Positions 22,692 through 31,257 of a DNA stretch of 64,000 nucleotides are shown here, in pieces; the stretch's first letter is position 1, and every line of letters begins with the position of its first letter. Position numbers and translations under genes: made by a program. Below the pieces are notes generated by a model. The model had not been told where the DNA came from. It saw only the letters and a list, made by a program, of their open reading frames with translations, and ran no database searches. Origin of the DNA: ZC4RG42 sp003242425 (lineage in GTDB: Bacteria > Pseudomonadota > Gammaproteobacteria > Burkholderiales > SG8-39); assembly GCA_937907425.1 (NCBI GenBank), contig CALCIE010000006.1:3299-67298 (forward strand), read 5' to 3'.

Positions 22692-25538
22692 ATGAGCGCC
22701 CAAAAGACAGCCATTCCCGTCTCTGCTCCCGCCGAACAGGAAATCTGCGAGGAGGTCCTGCTCGAGAAATACGCGAAAGGCGGCGAACGCACGGCGGAGG
22801 ACGTGCGCCGCCGCGTCGCCCGTGCGCTCGCGGCAGTGGAACCGGAAGAGAAACGCGCCTATTGGGAAGCGAAGTTCCTGGAGGCGCAGGAAAAAGGTTT
22901 CATCCCCGCCGGCCGCATCAACTCGGCCGCCGGCACCACACTGACCGCCACGCTGATCAACTGCTTCGTGCAGCCGGTGGGCGATTCCGTCACCGAGGTG
23001 GTGGACGGCCGTCCCGGCATCTACACCGCGCTGGCGGAAGCCGCCGAGACCATGCGCCGCGGCGGCGGGGTGGGTTACGACTTCTCCAGCATCCGGCCGG
23101 TGGGCGCGCTGGTGCGCGGCACGCAGTCGCGCGCGAGCGGTCCGGTCTCGTACATGCGCGTGTTCGACCGCTCCTGCGAGACGGTGGAGTCGGCCGGCGC
23201 CCGGCGCGGCGCGCAGATGGGCGTGCTGCGCTGCGACCACCCGGACATCGAGGCCTTCATCCATGCCAAGGACGACGGCGACCTCTCGAACTTCAACATC
23301 TCCGTCGGCGTCACCGACCAGTTCATGGAGGCGGTGGAGAAGGACAAGGAAGTCGAGCTGGTGCACAAGGCCGAACCGGGCCCCGAACTGAAGGCGGCCG
23401 GCGCCTATCAGCGCGAGGACGGGCTGTGGGTCTACCGCAAGGTGCGCGCACGCGACCTGTGGGACCAGATCATGCGTTCGACCTATGACCACGCCGAACC
23501 CGGCGTGCTGTTCATCGACCGCATGAACAAGGACAACAACCTCTATTACTGCGAGACCATCGAGGCCACCAACCCCTGCGCCGAACAGCCCCTGCCGCCC
23601 TACGGCTGCTGCTGCCTGGGCTCGATCAACCTGACCAAGTTCGTCACCAATCCCTTCACCGAAAAGGCGGCGTTCGATTTCGCCGCCTTCGGCAAGGTGG
23701 TGGACGTGGCGGTGCGCATGCTCGACAACGTGCTCGACGCCACGCACTGGCCGCTGCCGCAGCAGCACGAGGAGGCGATGAACAAGCGCCGCGTGGGCCT
23801 GGGCTTCACCGGACTGGGCGACGCGCTGATCATGCTGCGCCTGCGCTATGACACCGAGGAAGCGCGCGAGATGGCGCGCAAGATCGCCGAGGCGATGCGC
23901 GACCGCGCCTATCTCGCCTCGGTGGAGCTGGCGCGCGAGCGCGGCGCCTTCCCGCTGTTCAACGCCGACATGTATCTCTCCGGCGGCAACTTCGCCTCGC
24001 GTCTGCCGGCCGAGATCAAGCAGAAGATCCGCCAGTACGGCCTGCGCAACTCCCACCTGCTGTCGATCGCGCCCACGGGCACCATCAGCTTGGCGTTCGC
24101 CGACAACGCCTCGAACGGCATCGAGCCGCCGTTCTCCTGGACCTACACGCGCAAGAAGCGCATGACCGACGGCACGTGGAAGGAGTACCTGGTCGAGGAC
24201 TACGCCTGGCGCTACTACAAGCACCTGGGCGGCGACGTGAACAACCTGCCCGACTACTTCGTCACCGCGCTGGAGATCTCCGCGCAGGCGCACAAGGACA
24301 TGGTGGCGGCGGTCGCGCCCTACATCGACACCAGCATCTCGAAGACGGTGAACGTACCGGAGGATTATCCCTACTCCGACTTCGAGGACCTCTACCTCAC
24401 CGCCTGGAAGGCCGGGCTCAAGGGTCTGTCCACCTACCGTCCCAACAAGGTGCTGGGCGCGGTGCTGTCTGTGGACTCGGCCGAGAAGAAGCAGCCGCAG
24501 GACGTCAAGATCGACGAGGCGAACCGGCGCCTGTCGATCAAGTCGCTGCCCGCGCCGGTGCTGTCCTCGCTCGCCTGGCCGGGCCGGCCCACGCTGCCGG
24601 ACGGCAACCCCGCCTGGACCTACATGATTTCGCATCCGGGCGGCGAGTTCGCGCTGTTCGTCGGCCACATCGAGAAGGAAGGCCGCATGTTCCCCTTCGA
24701 GGCCTGGGTGAACGGCACGGAGCAGCCGCGCGGCCTCGGCGCGGTGGCGAAATCGCTGTCCATGGACATGCGCGCCAACGACCGCAAGTGGCTGGCGCTA
24801 AAGCTCGAGGTGCTGGCGAAGACGCCGGGCGAGGAATCCTTCGACATGCCCTTCCCGCCCAACGGCGAGCTGCGGCGCGTGCCGAGCGTGGTCGCGGGCG
24901 TGGCGCAGGTGATCCGCTACCGCTGCGAGAAGCTGAAGGCCTTCGAGGGCGAAGGCGGCACGCCGGTGCTGGACGCCATGTTCAGCGTGCAGGAGCCGAA
25001 GACCGGCACCGACGGCACGCTGTCCTGGACCGTCGACATCCAGAACCCGGCCTCCGGCGAAGACTTCGTGCTAGGCCTGAAGGAGATCACGCTGCCCGAC
25101 GGCGTGACGCGGCCCTATGCGATGTTCTTCTCCGGCTACTATCCGCGTGCGCTCGACGGCCTTGCGCGCCTGCTCTCGCTCGACATGCGCGTCATGGACC
25201 CGGCCTGGATCGGCATGAAGCTGCGCAAGCTGCTCAACTACTCCGAGCCGCTCGGCGACTTCATGGCCTTCGTGCCGGGCCAGCGCCGGCAGCAGACCTT
25301 CCCGTCGACCGTGGCCTACATCGCGCGCCTCATCATCCACCGCTACGCCATGCTGGGCGTGCTGGACGAGAACGGCTACCCGACCCGCGAAATGGGCATC
25401 CTCGAAGCCCCGCGCGAGAAGGGCGAGCCGAAGGTGCAGCAGGGCTCGCTCTGCAACGAGTGCGGCAACATGACGGTGATCCGCAAGGACGGCTGCGATT
25501 TCTGCACCGCCTGCGGGGCGGTGGGAAGCTGCGGCTGA
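22692..25538 (+). CDS. nrdJ: Adenosylcobalamin-dependent (class II) ribonucleotide reductase
   Basis: Encodes 948 aa reducing ribonucleotides to deoxyribonucleotides with B12 and no oxygen need. The active-site set is visible: Cys91 in LINCFVQ, thiyl-radical Cys296 and Glu298 in NPCAEQ, and partner Cys in YGCCCLGS (306-308). The SIAPTGTISL loop is also present. From about residue 640 there are two related blocks, near 670 (LGAVAKSLSMDMR) and 810 (LDGLARLLSLDMR), in the TSCPD-like region. A C-terminal zinc-ribbon follows (Cys921, 924, 935, 938, 941). The start at 22692 is chosen over 22686 because AAGAGG (22677-22682) is nine bases from it. It is monocistronic with a strong terminator. Confidence 0.95.
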   Translation: MSAQKTAIPVSAPAEQEICEEVLLEKYAKGGERTAEDVRRRVARALAAVEPEEKRAYWEAKFLEAQEKGFIPAGRINSAAGTTLTATLINCFVQPVGDSVTEVVDGRPGIYTALAEAAETMRRGGGVGYDFSSIRPVGALVRGTQSRASGPVSYMRVFDRSCETVESAGARRGAQMGVLRCDHPDIEAFIHAKDDGDLSNFNISVGVTDQFMEAVEKDKEVELVHKAEPGPELKAAGAYQREDGLWVYRKVRARDLWDQIMRSTYDHAEPGVLFIDRMNKDNNLYYCETIEATNPCAEQPLPPYGCCCLGSINLTKFVTNPFTEKAAFDFAAFGKVVDVAVRMLDNVLDATHWPLPQQHEEAMNKRRVGLGFTGLGDALIMLRLRYDTEEAREMARKIAEAMRDRAYLASVELARERGAFPLFNADMYLSGGNFASRLPAEIKQKIRQYGLRNSHLLSIAPTGTISLAFADNASNGIEPPFSWTYTRKKRMTDGTWKEYLVEDYAWRYYKHLGGDVNNLPDYFVTALEISAQAHKDMVAAVAPYIDTSISKTVNVPEDYPYSDFEDLYLTAWKAGLKGLSTYRPNKVLGAVLSVDSAEKKQPQDVKIDEANRRLSIKSLPAPVLSSLAWPGRPTLPDGNPAWTYMISHPGGEFALFVGHIEKEGRMFPFEAWVNGTEQPRGLGAVAKSLSMDMRANDRKWLALKLEVLAKTPGEESFDMPFPPNGELRRVPSVVAGVAQVIRYRCEKLKAFEGEGGTPVLDAMFSVQEPKTGTDGTLSWTVDIQNPASGEDFVLGLKEITLPDGVTRPYAMFFSGYYPRALDGLARLLSLDMRVMDPAWIGMKLRKLLNYSEPLGDFMAFVPGQRRQQTFPSTVAYIARLIIHRYAMLGVLDENGYPTREMGILEAPREKGEPKVQQGSLCNECGNMTVIRKDGCDFCTACGAVGSCG

Positions 25539-25559
25539 GCACGGACGGCTTGCCCCAAG

Positions 25560-25585
25560 AGCCCGGCTTTCCGCCGGGCTTTTTT
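25560..25585 (+). terminator. Intrinsic terminator of nrdJ
   Basis: AGCCCGGC and GCCGGGCT form a perfect 8-bp stem around TTTCC, followed by five T. Confidence 0.93.
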
Positions 25586-25663
25586 GTTGCGCGCACGGTA
25601 TGGCGCGCCATTCCGGGACGCGCAAATTGCGCCGAAAGGCTGGCAAGTCCCTGTTGACGCGTT

Positions 25664-25669
25664 CATAAT
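25664..25669 (+). promoter_or_regulatory. Candidate -10 element for purEK
   Basis: CATAAT at 25664-25669 is a good -10 match 79 bp before purE. The -35 at 17 bp spacing (TGGCAA) matches the consensus only half-way. The nearby TTGACG at 25654 is too close to serve. Confidence 0.4.
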
Positions 25670-25678
25670 GCGCCCCTT

Positions 25679-25710
25679 CGGCGAGCCTGGGGCTCGCCGT
25701 TTGCTTTGGC
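25679..25710 (+). terminator. Terminator-like hairpin inside the purEK leader
   Basis: CGGCGAGC (25679-25686) and GCTCGCCG (25692-25699) pair perfectly around CTGGG and are followed by TTTGCTTT. It lies between the candidate promoter and purE, so it would act as a leader attenuator rather than as an end-of-gene terminator. Confidence 0.55.
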
Positions 25711-25747
25711 GGTCCGTCCCGGACGGCCGCGCCACGAGGAGCAGGCT

Positions 25748-26227
25748 ATGGACCAAGCACCCCAGGTTGCCATCGTGATGGGCAGCACCAGCGATTGGGA
25801 GGTGATGCAGCACGCCGCCGCGATGCTGCGTGAGCTCGAGGTGCCGTACACCGCGCGCGTGGTCTCGGCCCATCGCACGCCCGATCTGCTCTACGAATTC
25901 GCCAAGGGCGCGGCGGCCGCGGGGCTACGCTGCATCATCGCGGGCGCGGGCGGGGCCGCCCATCTGCCGGGCATGATCGCCTCGATGACCACGGTGCCGG
26001 TACTGGGCGTGCCGGTGCCTTCCAAACACTTGCAGGGCATGGATTCGCTGTTGTCCATCGTTCAAATGCCGAAGGGCGTGCCCGTGGCGACCTTCGCCAT
26101 CGGTGCGGCCGGCGCCGCCAACGCGGGCCTGTTCGCCGCCGCGATGCTGGGCGCGCCCAAGCTGGAAGCTTTCCGCGCCGCGCAGACCCAGAGTGTGCTC
26201 GACGCCCGGCTGCCGGAGTTGCCATGA
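25748..26227 (+). CDS. purE: N5-carboxyaminoimidazole ribonucleotide mutase
   Basis: Encodes 159 aa that rearranges N5-CAIR to CAIR in purine synthesis. The substrate-binding motifs are intact: MGSTSDWEVM near residue 11, SAHRTPD near 40, AGAGGAAHLPGM near 65 and PVPSKHLQGMDSL. The start at 25748 follows a GAGGAGCAGG site. It overlaps purK by four bases (ATGA), so the two are translationally coupled. This pairing matches the usual bacterial two-step CAIR route. A hairpin in the leader may modulate expression. Confidence 0.96.
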   Translation: MDQAPQVAIVMGSTSDWEVMQHAAAMLRELEVPYTARVVSAHRTPDLLYEFAKGAAAAGLRCIIAGAGGAAHLPGMIASMTTVPVLGVPVPSKHLQGMDSLLSIVQMPKGVPVATFAIGAAGAANAGLFAAAMLGAPKLEAFRAAQTQSVLDARLPELP

Positions 26228-27372
26228 TCGCACCCGGCGCCTGGCTCGGCGTCCTCGGCGGCGGCCAACTGGGCCGCATGTTCGCCGCTGCGGCGCAAAA
26301 CCACGGCTATCGTGTCGCCGTACTCGACCCCGATCCGCACGCACCTGCGGCTTCCTTCGCCGACGAACACATCGTCGCCGCCTACGACGACCAGGAGGCT
26401 TGGAAGCAGCTCGCGGCGCGCTGCGTGGCGGTCACGACCGAATTCGAGAACGTGCCGGCGGAGGCGCTGCGCTTTCTCGCCGACCACTGCTTCGTCGCGC
26501 CCAAGGCGCATCACGTCGCCGCCTTCCAGGACCGCGGCGCGGAAAAAGCCGCGCTTACCGCTGCCGGCCTCGAAGTCGCGCCCTACAAGCTCGTCGAAAG
26601 CTTCGACGACCTGCGGGGCTGCGAGCATCTGCTGCCCGGCATCCTCAAGCGCATCCGCTGGGGCTACGACGGCAAGGGTCAGGCGCGCGTGAAGACGCAG
26701 GCCGAGCTGGAAGCGGCGTTCGAGAACTTCGTCGGCCCTTGCGTGCTGGAGAAGCAGGTCGCGCTGGCGAAGGAGCTTTCGGTGGTCGCCGCGCGCGACC
26801 GCCACGGCAACATCGTCACCTATCCCACGGCCGAGAATCATCACGAGAACGGCATACTCGACACCTCCTTCGTCCCGGCACACATCGACCCGAAGACCGA
26901 CACGCTGGCGCAGTCGCTCGCGCGCAAGCTGCTGGCGCACGCCGACTACGTGGGCGTGCTGTGCGTGGAAATGTTCCTGCTGCAGGACGGCAGCCTGCTG
27001 GTCAACGAGATCGCACCGCGTCCGCACAACAGCGGGCATTACACCCTCGACGCCTGCACGACGTCGCAATTCGAACAGCAGTTGCGCGTGCTGATCGACG
27101 CGCCGCTCGGCGACACGCGTCTCGTACGGCCTGCGGCGATGGTGAACCTGCTGGGCGATCTGTGGGCCGACGGCGAACCGGACTGGGCGAAGGTGCTCGC
27201 GGCGCCGCACACCCGGCTGCATCTCTACGGCAAGCGCGAAGTGCGGCGCGGCCGCAAGATGGGCCACTTCACCTGTCTGGGCGAGGGCAACGAAGCGCCG
27301 ATCGCGCAGGCGCTGCGCCTCAAACAGGCGCTGACCCCGCAAACCGAGACGGCGCAGGTCGCGGCGGGCTGA
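26224..27372 (+). CDS. purK: N5-carboxyaminoimidazole ribonucleotide synthetase
   Basis: Encodes 382 aa of the ATP-grasp superfamily, making N5-CAIR from AIR, ATP and bicarbonate. The N-terminal fold begins LGGGQLGRMFAAAAQ. The ATP-grasp core has GYDGKGQARV and ELSVVAARD, with the metal-binding VNEIAPRPHNSGHYT near residue 261. The start is inside the purE stop (ATGA overlap). It is the last gene of the purEK pair, ending three bases before a convergent VOC gene; no terminator is visible between them. Confidence 0.96.
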   Translation: MIAPGAWLGVLGGGQLGRMFAAAAQNHGYRVAVLDPDPHAPAASFADEHIVAAYDDQEAWKQLAARCVAVTTEFENVPAEALRFLADHCFVAPKAHHVAAFQDRGAEKAALTAAGLEVAPYKLVESFDDLRGCEHLLPGILKRIRWGYDGKGQARVKTQAELEAAFENFVGPCVLEKQVALAKELSVVAARDRHGNIVTYPTAENHHENGILDTSFVPAHIDPKTDTLAQSLARKLLAHADYVGVLCVEMFLLQDGSLLVNEIAPRPHNSGHYTLDACTTSQFEQQLRVLIDAPLGDTRLVRPAAMVNLLGDLWADGEPDWAKVLAAPHTRLHLYGKREVRRGRKMGHFTCLGEGNEAPIAQALRLKQALTPQTETAQVAAG

Positions 27373-27374
27373 GC

Positions 27375-27860
27375 TCAGACCTCGTCGCGATTGTCGGCCA
27401 CCGCCGCCTGCGCGGCGGCGCGGCGCTCCGTCTCATCCGGCGAGACGTCCTCCACGTGTGTGGAGATGAACCAGCGGTGCCCGAAGGGGTCGTCCACGGT
27501 GCCGTTGCGATCGCCGTAGAACTGATCCGACACCTGCCGCACCAGATGCGCGCCCGCGCGGATCGCCTGGTTCACGATCGCATCCACATCCTCGACGTAG
27601 AGATGGATCGCGATGGGCGAGCCGCCGTAATGCGCCGGCGGATGGAAGTCGTGCTCGGGGAAGGCGTCCGCGAGCATGATGCGCGAGTCGCCGATCTGGA
27701 TTTCCGCGTGTCCGATCCTGCCGTCGGGCTTGAGGTGACGGAACAGTTCCCGGGCGCCGAAGGCCGCCTCGTAGAAAGCCAGCGCCTCGGCCGCATTGCT
27801 CACGCACAGGTAAGGCGTGACGCTGTGATAGCCCTCTGGGATGGGACGGACCGTGTTCAT
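27375..27860 (-). CDS. VOC-family (glyoxalase/bleomycin-resistance fold) protein, PhnB-like
   Basis: Encodes 161 aa with one paired beta-alpha-beta-beta-beta unit typical of PhnB-like VOC proteins. Segments include SVTPYLCVSNAAEALAFYEAAF, a GRIGHAEIQIGDSRIMLAD strand and the C-terminal DPFGHRWFISTHVEDV. Family members may be enzymes or small-molecule binders; no metal set can be assigned with confidence. The start at 27860 has GAGGAGCG. It lies beyond the terminator of the CoA-transferase operon and is transcribed separately. Confidence 0.85.
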   Translation of the reverse strand: MNTVRPIPEGYHSVTPYLCVSNAAEALAFYEAAFGARELFRHLKPDGRIGHAEIQIGDSRIMLADAFPEHDFHPPAHYGGSPIAIHLYVEDVDAIVNQAIRAGAHLVRQVSDQFYGDRNGTVDDPFGHRWFISTHVEDVSPDETERRAAAQAAVADNRDEV

Positions 27861-27943
27861 GGCGCGCTCCTCGCTCGCTTCCTTGCGGGGAACGGGTGCA
27901 AGCGCCATGCGCGTTCGCGCCGGTAACCGGCCCAATCGGCGCG

Positions 27944-27975
27944 CAAAAAAAGGGTGCGTCATGACACGCACCCTT
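27944..27975 (-). terminator. Terminator of the CoA-transferase/TRAP gene set
   Basis: Read leftward, AAGGGTGCGT and ACGCACCCTT form a perfect 10-bp stem with a six-base loop, followed by a run of seven T (complement of 27945-27951). It closes the leftward catabolic gene set. Confidence 0.94.
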
Positions 27976-27999
27976 ACGGAGGAGCACCTCCTTGCGAAA

Positions 28000-29196
28000 C
28001 TATGCCGCCACGGCCGCACCTTGCGCGACGAGCGCGTCGATCTCGGCGCGGCTGTAGCCCACCTCCTGCAGCACTTCGTAGGTATGTTCGCCCAGCAGCG
28101 GCGCCGGCCGGCGCACGGTCCCGGGCGTTTGCGAAAACTTGACCGGCAGTCCCAGACTGCGCACGCGTCCGGCCCTGGGATGCTCGGTCTCCACCACCAT
28201 CCCGCGTGCGAGCGTCTGCGGGTGCGCAAGCATCTCCGGGATGCTGAGGATCGGCCCCACCGGCAGCCCGGCGCGGTCGAGCACCTCCAGCCAGTGCGCG
28301 GTGTCGTGCCGCTGCAGACGCTCGCTGATCAGTTCGGCCAGTTCCTCGCGATGCGCCATGCGGTCGGCATTGGTGCGGAAGCGCGGATCGTCGCCAAGCT
28401 CCTGCGCGCCCAGCGCCTCCAGCAGGCGCTCCCAGTTGGATTGATTGGCCGCGCCGATATTGATCCAGCCGTCGCGGGTGCGGAAGGCCTGGTACGGCGC
28501 ACTGGTAAGATTGCCCGAACCCATGGGCGGCGCCGCTTCGCCCGTGGCGAGGTAATAGGCGGTGTGCCAGTAGGTCTGCATGATCCCCGCTTCCATGAGC
28601 GAGGTGTCGACCCGCTGCCCTTCGCCGGTCTTCAGGCGGTGGATGTAGGCGGCGAGCACGCCCATCGCGGCGAGGATGCCGGCGTTGATGTCGGTCACCG
28701 GCCCGCCGCACTTGATCGGCGGACGTCCCGGCTCGCCGGTGATGCTCATGAGCCCCGAGACGCCCTGCGCGATGAGGTCGAAGCCCGGCTTGTCGGCGTA
28801 GGGGCCGGTGCGGCCGTAGCCGGAGATCTCGCAATAGATCAGTCCCGGGTTCAGCGCGCGCAGCGTTTCGTAGCCGAGCCCGAGCTTCTCCATCGTGCCG
28901 GCGCGGTAGTTCTCCAGCACCACGTCGGCGGTGCGCAGCAGGCGCTTGAGCGCTTCGCGTCCGGCCTCCTGCTTCAGATCGAGCGCGATGCCGCGCTTGT
29001 TGCGGTTCATGATGAGGAAGGCGCTCGACTCGCCCTGGATGGTCGGCAGGCCGAAGCGGCGCGAATCGTCGCCGCCCGGCACCTTCTCCACCTTGATGAC
29101 GTCGGCGCCCATGTCGGCGAGCAGCATGCCGCAGGTCGGCCCCGACATGATGTGCGCGAGCTCGATGACGCGTACCCCTGCGAGCGGTCCCATCAT
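28000..29196 (-). CDS. Class III (CaiB/BaiF-type) CoA-transferase
   Basis: Encodes about 398 aa of the family III CoA-transferases, which move CoA between carboxylic acids through an aspartyl-anhydride intermediate. The catalytic Asp is recognisable in GFDLIAQGVSG near residue 170. The N-terminal PLAGVRVIELAHIMSGP and MGADVIKVEK motifs and the GPILSIPEM segment are intact. The start at 29196 gives an ATGA overlap with the stop of the crotonase gene; ATG 29193 is nearly as likely. It is last in the operon before a strong terminator. The acids involved are unknown; context suggests activation of the compound imported by the TRAP system. Confidence 0.92.
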   Translation of the reverse strand: MMGPLAGVRVIELAHIMSGPTCGMLLADMGADVIKVEKVPGGDDSRRFGLPTIQGESSAFLIMNRNKRGIALDLKQEAGREALKRLLRTADVVLENYRAGTMEKLGLGYETLRALNPGLIYCEISGYGRTGPYADKPGFDLIAQGVSGLMSITGEPGRPPIKCGGPVTDINAGILAAMGVLAAYIHRLKTGEGQRVDTSLMEAGIMQTYWHTAYYLATGEAAPPMGSGNLTSAPYQAFRTRDGWINIGAANQSNWERLLEALGAQELGDDPRFRTNADRMAHREELAELISERLQRHDTAHWLEVLDRAGLPVGPILSIPEMLAHPQTLARGMVVETEHPRAGRVRSLGLPVKFSQTPGTVRRPAPLLGEHTYEVLQEVGYSRAEIDALVAQGAAVAA

Positions 29197-29972
29197 CTCC
29201 CCTTGAAGCGCGGCGTCTGCTTGGCGAGGAAGGCGCGGTAGCCGATCTGGAAATCCTCGGTGCCGTAGCAGGCGTAGGTTTCGTCCAGTTCCTCCGGCGT
29301 CGGTTCGCGGCCGGATTCGAGCAGGCGCATGAACTTCTTGTGCCAGCGCGCCACCAGCGGCGCGCCGTCGGCAATGCGGCGCGCGGCGGCATAGGCTTCG
29401 CGTTCCACCTCCTCGTCGGGCACGACACGCGTCACCAGGCCCTTCTCCTTCGCCTCGGCGGCGTCGAGGATGCGGCCTTCGAGCAGGATTTCCATCGTCA
29501 CCGCCTTGCCCACCAGCGTATACAGCCCCCGCATCTCGTCCGGCCCGACCACCAGGCCCAGACGGTTGATCGGCACGCCGAAGCGGCTCGAGGTGCCGCA
29601 GATGCGCAGGTCGCACAGGGTCGCGATCTCCAGCCCGCCGCCCACGCAGACGCCCTTGATGAGCGCGACGATCGGATGACGGCATTCGTACAGCGCCCGC
29701 AATGTGCGATGGTGCACTTTGCCGTAGGCGCGCGCCTGTTCGACGTTCGAACGCTCGCGTTCGAATTCGCCGATGTCGTTGCCGGGCGAGAACGCCCGGT
29801 CGCCGGCGCCGCGGATGACGATACAGCGCACTTCGTCATCCGCGGACAGCGCCTCGATCGCGTCGCCCAATGCCGCCCACATCGACTTGGTGAGCGCGTT
29901 GAGCTTCTCCGGCCGGTTGAGCACCACCGTGGCGATGTCGGCTTCGCGTTGGACGAGGATCGGATCGCTCAT
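29193..29972 (-). CDS. Crotonase-superfamily (enoyl-CoA hydratase/isomerase) protein
   Basis: Encodes 259 aa with the crotonase fold. The oxyanion-hole segments are present (AFSPGNDIGEF near residue 61; GVCVGGGLE near 109). The Glu of GGGLE, corresponding to Glu144 of rat enoyl-CoA hydratase, is conserved. The second catalytic Glu (PE, rat Glu164) is replaced: the context is FGVPINRLG. Loss of that residue is seen in isomerases, hydrolases and other crotonases, so hydration is uncertain. It is translationally coupled to the CoA-transferase and starts one base after the TRAP large-subunit stop, so all belong to one transcript. Confidence 0.9.
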   Translation of the reverse strand: MSDPILVQREADIATVVLNRPEKLNALTKSMWAALGDAIEALSADDEVRCIVIRGAGDRAFSPGNDIGEFERERSNVEQARAYGKVHHRTLRALYECRHPIVALIKGVCVGGGLEIATLCDLRICGTSSRFGVPINRLGLVVGPDEMRGLYTLVGKAVTMEILLEGRILDAAEAKEKGLVTRVVPDEEVEREAYAAARRIADGAPLVARWHKKFMRLLESGREPTPEELDETYACYGTEDFQIGYRAFLAKQTPRFKGR

Positions 29973-29973
29973 A

Positions 29974-31257
29974 TCAGTCGTAGAACAGGTTCACCAGACC
30001 CAGCGCCACCTCGGGCACGTAGGTCACGAGGATCAGTACGGCCAGCAGCACGGCGATGAACCAGGCGTTCACCTTCGTGACTTCCCAGATGTCGGCCTTG
30101 GCGATGGAGCAGGCGACCGTCAGCACGCTCGCCACGGGCGGGGTCTGCTGCCCGATACCGAGATTGAGCGTAACGATGATGCCGAAGTGCACGGGATCGA
30201 TGCCGACCGCGTTCACCAGCGGCATGACCACAGGCACCACCAGGATGATCGCCGCGGCCGAATGCAGGAACATGCCGAGCAGCAGGAACAAGATGTTCAG
30301 CAGCGCCAGAACCACCCATTTGTTCTGGGTGAACTCGGACACCGCGGCAGCGAGGTTCTGCGGCATCTGCGCCTCGGTGAGGTAGGTGCCGAGCAGCGCG
30401 GAGGCGGCGACCAGGAGCATCACCACCGCGGTCTGCACCCCGCCCTCGATGATCGCGCCCTTGAGCGCCGGCCAGTCGAGATCGCGATAGATGACGAGAC
30501 CGATGAACAGCGCTGCGACCACGGCGAGCGCCGCGCCTTCGGTCGCCGTGACCACGCCGCCGAAAATACCGCCCAGGATGATGAGCGGCAGCAGCAGCGC
30601 CCAGGCCGCGTCCTTGAACGCCTGCTTGAGACGGGCGAGCTGGAAAGTCTGTTCCACCGGCAGGTCGTAGCGCAGCGCGAGCCAGTAGGCCATGACCATC
30701 AGCGCGAGACCGCCGATCACGCCCGGCACGATGCCCGCGACGAAGAGCTTCACGACCGAGGTGTCGGCCATCGCCGCGTAGAGGATCATCGGAATGGAGG
30801 GCGGGATGATGATCGCCAGCGTCGCGGCCGAGGACATCACCGCCGCGGCCAGCTCCTTCGGATAGCCCTTCTTCTTCATCCCCGGAATGAGGATGGAGCC
30901 GAGCGCGGCCACGTCCGCGACCGCGGAGCCCGAGATCTCGGCGAAGAACAACGAGGCACCGATGGACACCATCGACAGGGCGCCACGGATGAAGCCCAGC
31001 AAGGCCGTCGCAAGCGCGATCAGCCGCTGCGAGATGCCGGTCGCGTTCATGATCGCGCCGGCGAGGATGAACAGCGGAATGGCGATCAACGGAAAGCTGG
31101 TACTGCCACTGTACATCACCAGCGGGAGATTCAGCAACGCCTCGGCGCCGCCGACAGCGACCATGGCCACGACCGCCACGACCGCGAGCGCGACCGCGAT
31201 GGGCATGTTGAGCAGCACCAGACCGATGATGGAGAGGAGAAGCGCAGCCTGGCCCAT
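29974..31257 (-). CDS. dctM: TRAP transporter large permease subunit
   Basis: Encodes 427 aa with about 12 membrane helices, the DctM/SiaM-type subunit that carries substrate with sodium. Characteristic segments include the helix-loop SKFPLIAIPLF-like stretch (read here TSFPLIAIPLFILAG), PPSIPMILYAAMADTSV near residue 150 and LTVACSIAKADIWEVTK near the C-terminus. The start overlaps the small-permease stop by one base (TGATG), so the two are coupled. It works with the DctP-type binding protein encoded upstream. Confidence 0.94.
   Translation of the reverse strand: MGQAALLLSIIGLVLLNMPIAVALAVVAVVAMVAVGGAEALLNLPLVMYSGSTSFPLIAIPLFILAGAIMNATGISQRLIALATALLGFIRGALSMVSIGASLFFAEISGSAVADVAALGSILIPGMKKKGYPKELAAAVMSSAATLAIIIPPSIPMILYAAMADTSVVKLFVAGIVPGVIGGLALMVMAYWLALRYDLPVEQTFQLARLKQAFKDAAWALLLPLIILGGIFGGVVTATEGAALAVVAALFIGLVIYRDLDWPALKGAIIEGGVQTAVVMLLVAASALLGTYLTEAQMPQNLAAAVSEFTQNKWVVLALLNILFLLLGMFLHSAAAIILVVPVVMPLVNAVGIDPVHFGIIVTLNLGIGQQTPPVASVLTVACSIAKADIWEVTKVNAWFIAVLLAVLILVTYVPEVALGLVNLFYD

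Noticed and set aside
25654..25669. TTGACG as -35 of the purE promoter
   Set aside because: Only four bases separate it from the CATAAT hexamer, far below a usable spacing.
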